NCBI GenBank assembly: GCA_934513205.1
Contig: CAKSWU010000025.1
Location: 1 to 24,629, forward strand
Direction of reading: 5' to 3'
DNA from: an uncultured Faecalibacterium sp.
Lineage (GTDB): Bacteria > Bacillota > Clostridia > Oscillospirales > Ruminococcaceae
Length of the DNA: 24,629 bases
In this document: one piece after another, positions 23,401 through 24,629 of the stretch
How the letters are laid out: every line of letters starts with the position of its first letter
Position numbering within the stretch: the stretch's first letter is position 1
The notes under the pieces: generated by a model
The model's database searches: none
Told to the model about the DNA's origin: nothing
What the model saw: only the letters and a program-made list of their open reading frames with translations
Program-made: the position numbers and the translations under genes

Positions 23401-23656
23401 CCAGAGCACCACCGCCGAAAACTCTGCCACCGGGCAGCGCTACATCCATCACCGTGCAAAGGGAAGCCGGGTGCTGCTGTTCGTGCGCGAGTTCAAGGCA
23501 GATGCCCGTTTTGGCGGTGCAGGAGCGTATACCTATCTGGGCACGGTGAACTATGTGAAGCACGAGGGTTCCCGCCCCATGAATATCACATGGCGGCTGG
23601 ACCGCCCGATCCCTGCAAAGTTCCTCAAAAAGACCAACAAATTGATCGTGGGGTAA
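20498..23656 (+). CDS. DEAD/DEAH helicase with PLD nuclease domain and DUF3427-type C-terminus
   Basis: 1052 residues. Residues about 130-260 are a phospholipase D-like nuclease domain: LHAKTYVF with H222 and K224, then YVGSSNLSNAA (238-248). One HxK site is visible, so a dimer may form the active site. The SF2 helicase follows: ILPYSYQQEIL Q-motif, Walker A ATGTGKT with K352, VVDEFHHAAA with DEFH 443-446, GLTATPER, and QLGRGLR motif VI. The C-terminal ~350 residues match what I recall of DUF3427 (ending with SRPMNITWRLD and KKTNKLIV). Such helicases often occur with, or fused to, MutT-type NUDIX hydrolases, as the operon here shows. Role: DNA repair or defence; the target is unknown. Confidence 0.88.
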   Translation: MLYPGLYEQVINNTLNRELAEIPEARKSTAPIDAAEAAKVLAQYLTDVVQKGLENVQDNGGGIEAQIQLANQIVTTIQNTTQEADFAALGVDQRAEQLLALLQQNDPRLATGKSAKDLDRPETSIAQSSLFTGAIHEPQMYTELKKEIVSADRIDMLVSFIKWSGLRLIMDELRQFAQSGGELRIITTSYMGATDVKAIEELRALPNAKIKVSYDTKRTRLHAKTYVFYRDTGFTTAYVGSSNLSNAAISSGLEWNVKVTRKDLPETIEKIAATFESYWNSSEFEYYDEGQRERLTRALKAEKYSETDHSGIYTLDILPYSYQQEILDRLDAERTVRGYNRNLVVAATGTGKTVISALDYKRFCKQHPGQPCRLLFVAHREEILKQSLYTFRAVLKDANFGELYVGSHKADSIDHLFVSIQTFNSQELAAKTAADFYDYIVVDEFHHAAAPTYQKLLEYYQPKVLLGLTATPERMDGKSVLDYFGGRIAAEIRLPEAIDRKLLCPFQYFGVTDTADLSSLKWRTGGYDKNELSNLYTLSGMVAERRADLVVNSILKYVTDIDEVKGLGFCVSTAHAQFMARYFNTHGIPSMALTGDSPDEERNAAKQRLVSGELRFLFVVDIYNEGVDIPKVNTVLFLRPTESLTVFLQQLGRGLRLAENKDCLTVLDFIGQANKKYNFEEKFAALLSNTTRSVSRELKEGFVSAPKGCYIQLEKIAAKYVLDNISASYDRTSGLVARAAAFTEDTGLPLTLGNFLDYYHLDPRAIYSKKVCFSRLCVRAGAASDFAEPLEETMTKALARFAVIDSRRWIRFLLELLPELDNTYFAALPPVEQRMLQMFYVTLWGKTAESWDDEEVLDNLYALSDSPVLLGELQALLQYQYDRIDFIDEPVDVGFDCPLDLHCTYTRDQLLVALDFLKPATVREGVKWLPEKQLDVFFVTMNKADKDYSPTTMYKDYSINESLFHWQSQSTTAENSATGQRYIHHRAKGSRVLLFVREFKADARFGGAGAYTYLGTVNYVKHEGSRPMNITWRLDRPIPAKFLKKTNKLIVG

Positions 23657-23662
23657 CATACT

Positions 23663-24031
23663 ATGGACGATATGCTGGCTCGCACCATAATTGAAACTCT
23701 TGCAAAAGGTATTAATCCTTTAACCGGTTGGATTCTGTCTGAAAATGATAGTTGTGCTCAGGAAGAAATTCAAGAAGCATTAAAAATCGTATTGGAACAT
23801 TGCTCCATTGAATCTACCGCTGAATATCTGAAGTCTCTTCCTCGAAACAAAAAGGCAGAGCGTTATTCTCGCGCTGGAACAGCATGGTCGCAAAAAGAAG
23901 AACGTGAATTATTGCGGCTCCACCAGCAGGGGAACAGCGTCAAACGAATTTCTTTGATTCTAAAACGTTCTACAGGAGCAATCGAATCCAAATTGAGAAA
24001 ACTGGGTTGTCCGCTCTATTATGAAAAATAA
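23663..24031 (+). CDS. Small HTH (SANT/Myb-like) protein between helicase and NUDIX genes
   Basis: 122 residues, starting 6 nt after the helicase stop with a GGGG ribosome site. The N-terminal part (LAKGINPLTGWILSENDSC) is a short conserved-looking patch. The C-terminal half, from WSQKEERELLRLHQQGNSVKRISLIL to GAIESKLRKLG (75-115), has the Trp and helix spacing of a SANT/Myb-like or resolvase-type HTH. It probably binds DNA or the helicase. Its DNA is noticeably more AT-rich than both neighbours, which suggests a separate origin or weaker expression. The exact family is not recognised. Confidence 0.75.
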   Translation: MDDMLARTIIETLAKGINPLTGWILSENDSCAQEEIQEALKIVLEHCSIESTAEYLKSLPRNKKAERYSRAGTAWSQKEERELLRLHQQGNSVKRISLILKRSTGAIESKLRKLGCPLYYEK

Positions 24032-24045
24032 TTCAGGAGATTTTC

Positions 24046-24444
24046 ATGAAAATGATTCGCGTTGTTGCAGCCGTGATCTGCGACGATATTCAGACGAAAC
24101 ATAAAATTTATGCCACTGCCCGCGGCTACGGCGAGTACAAGGGCGGATGGGAGTTCCCGGGCGGCAAAATCGAGCCGGGTGAAACCCCGCAGCAGGCACT
24201 GAAACGAGAGATCCGGGAAGAGCTGGATACCGAGATCGCGGTAGGCGATTTGATTGGTACCATTGAATACGATTATCCGACCTTCCATCTTTCCATGGAC
24301 TGTTTCTGGTGCGAGGTGGTCTCCGGCGAACTGGTGCTGAAAGAAGCCGAGGCTGCACGCTGGCTGACTAAAGAGGAGCTTGATTCTGTTCCGTGGCTTC
24401 CGGCGGACCAACTTCTTTTAGCGCAAATTCGTCCTGCATTATAA
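24046..24444 (+). CDS. MutT-type NUDIX hydrolase, (deoxy)nucleoside triphosphate pyrophosphohydrolase
   Basis: 132 residues with AGGAGA 5 nt before the ATG. The NUDIX box is complete: G40-x5-E46-x7-REIREEL (54-60), preceded by GGWEFPGG. The start MIRVVAAVICDD and the WLTKEELDSVPWLPAD end are typical of the MutT/8-oxo-dGTP diphosphatase branch, which removes oxidised nucleotides. In this operon, third after a PLD-helicase with a DUF3427-type end, it may instead hydrolyse a nucleotide signal or modified base; the pairing with this helicase family is known from other genomes, the reason is not. Confidence 0.9.
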   Translation: MKMIRVVAAVICDDIQTKHKIYATARGYGEYKGGWEFPGGKIEPGETPQQALKREIREELDTEIAVGDLIGTIEYDYPTFHLSMDCFWCEVVSGELVLKEAEAARWLTKEELDSVPWLPADQLLLAQIRPAL

Positions 24445-24520
24445 TTTTTTATGATAAATCCCTCTCTTTAGCTTTCTCAAATTCCCATTTTTCACCCAGA
24501 TATAATAATCATGATCCAAA

Positions 24521-24551
24521 GCCTCTGAGTCGAAAGACTCAGGGGCTTTTT
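24521..24551 (+). terminator. Terminator after the NUDIX gene
   Basis: GCCTCTGAGTC (24521-24531), GAAA tetraloop, GACTCAGGGGC (24536-24546), then TTTTT. The stem has one G-U pair and is very stable. It lies 77 nt after the NUDIX stop. A TATAAT at 24501-24506 upstream has no good -35. Confidence 0.85.
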
Positions 24552-24571
24552 CATGTCTGGAGGTGAGCATT

Positions 24572-24616
24572 TTGTTATTCCGCACCATCACTATCATTAT
24601 TACCATCGTATTTTAA
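24572..24616 (+). promoter_or_regulatory. Putative leader peptide (attenuator) of a downstream operon
   Basis: GGAGGTGAG (24559-24567) precedes a TTG codon at 24572 opening a 14-residue peptide, MLFRTITIIITIVF, with a TAA at 24614-24616. Five Ile, three Thr and one Val in 14 residues is typical of thr or ilv leaders. In the frame from ATG 24553 the same bases read HHHYHYYHR, which would suit a his leader. A perfect GCGCAGCTGCGC palindrome follows at 24618-24629, where an attenuator hairpin would begin. The regulated genes lie outside the window. Confidence 0.45.
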
Positions 24617-24629
24617 AGCGCAGCTGCGC

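Overview
The window looks like a chromosomal accessory island from a moderately GC-rich gut Firmicute. Its gene families, AGGAGG-type ribosome binding sites and a short interspersed element with AACCCTCTCAG ends suggest Faecalibacterium or a close Ruminococcaceae/Oscillospiraceae relative. That taxon is inferred from memory, not from a search. The left edge holds the 3' end of a tRNA- or tmRNA-like gene on the minus strand plus its terminator, without the 5' half. This is the usual scar of an element integrated at a tRNA 3' end, and it places the island to the right.

Layout: (1) 1-445, att-like tRNA fragment and non-coding DNA. (2) 445-3950, an AIM24-family gene facing a minus-strand pair: a small zinc-ribbon-like protein and an SF2 helicase fused to a PD-(D/E)XK nuclease. 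(3) 4148-8365, an RpoD-like sigma factor gene followed directly by a RecQ-like helicase gene. (4) 8445-8737, CRISPR array 1. (5) 8799-11874, a tightly packed minus-strand operon: a CARF-only protein, a divergent sigma-70-like protein, and a CARF-HEPN ribonuclease (Csx1/Csm6 type). (6) 11990-13669, three more CRISPR segments. Two have homologous leaders, a small Csx20-like gene lies between them, and a 123-bp MITE-like element interrupts the last one. (7) 13905-20275, a complete type III-A effector operon cas10/csm1-csm2-csm3-csm4-csm5-cas6 with HD and GGDD motifs intact; no cas1 or cas2 is present. (8) 20498-24444, a second helicase operon: PLD nuclease-helicase with a DUF3427-type C-terminus, a small HTH protein and a MutT-type NUDIX hydrolase. 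(9) The right edge has a terminator and a very short leader peptide rich in Thr/Ile (His/Tyr in another frame), probably the attenuator of a biosynthetic operon outside the window.

How the parts may work together: the Csm complex with Cas10 should make cyclic oligoadenylates on target RNA recognition. The CARF-HEPN protein would be a cOA-activated RNase. The unusual part is a sigma-like protein encoded between two CARF proteins with 6-nt and 1-nt gaps. This suggests that cOA signalling, sensed by the CARF-only protein, also reprograms transcription. The small Csx20-like protein could be the cOA-degrading off switch. A second sigma factor paired with a RecQ-like helicase beside array 1 may be another part of the same response or an independent defence module. 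These functional links are inference from gene context.
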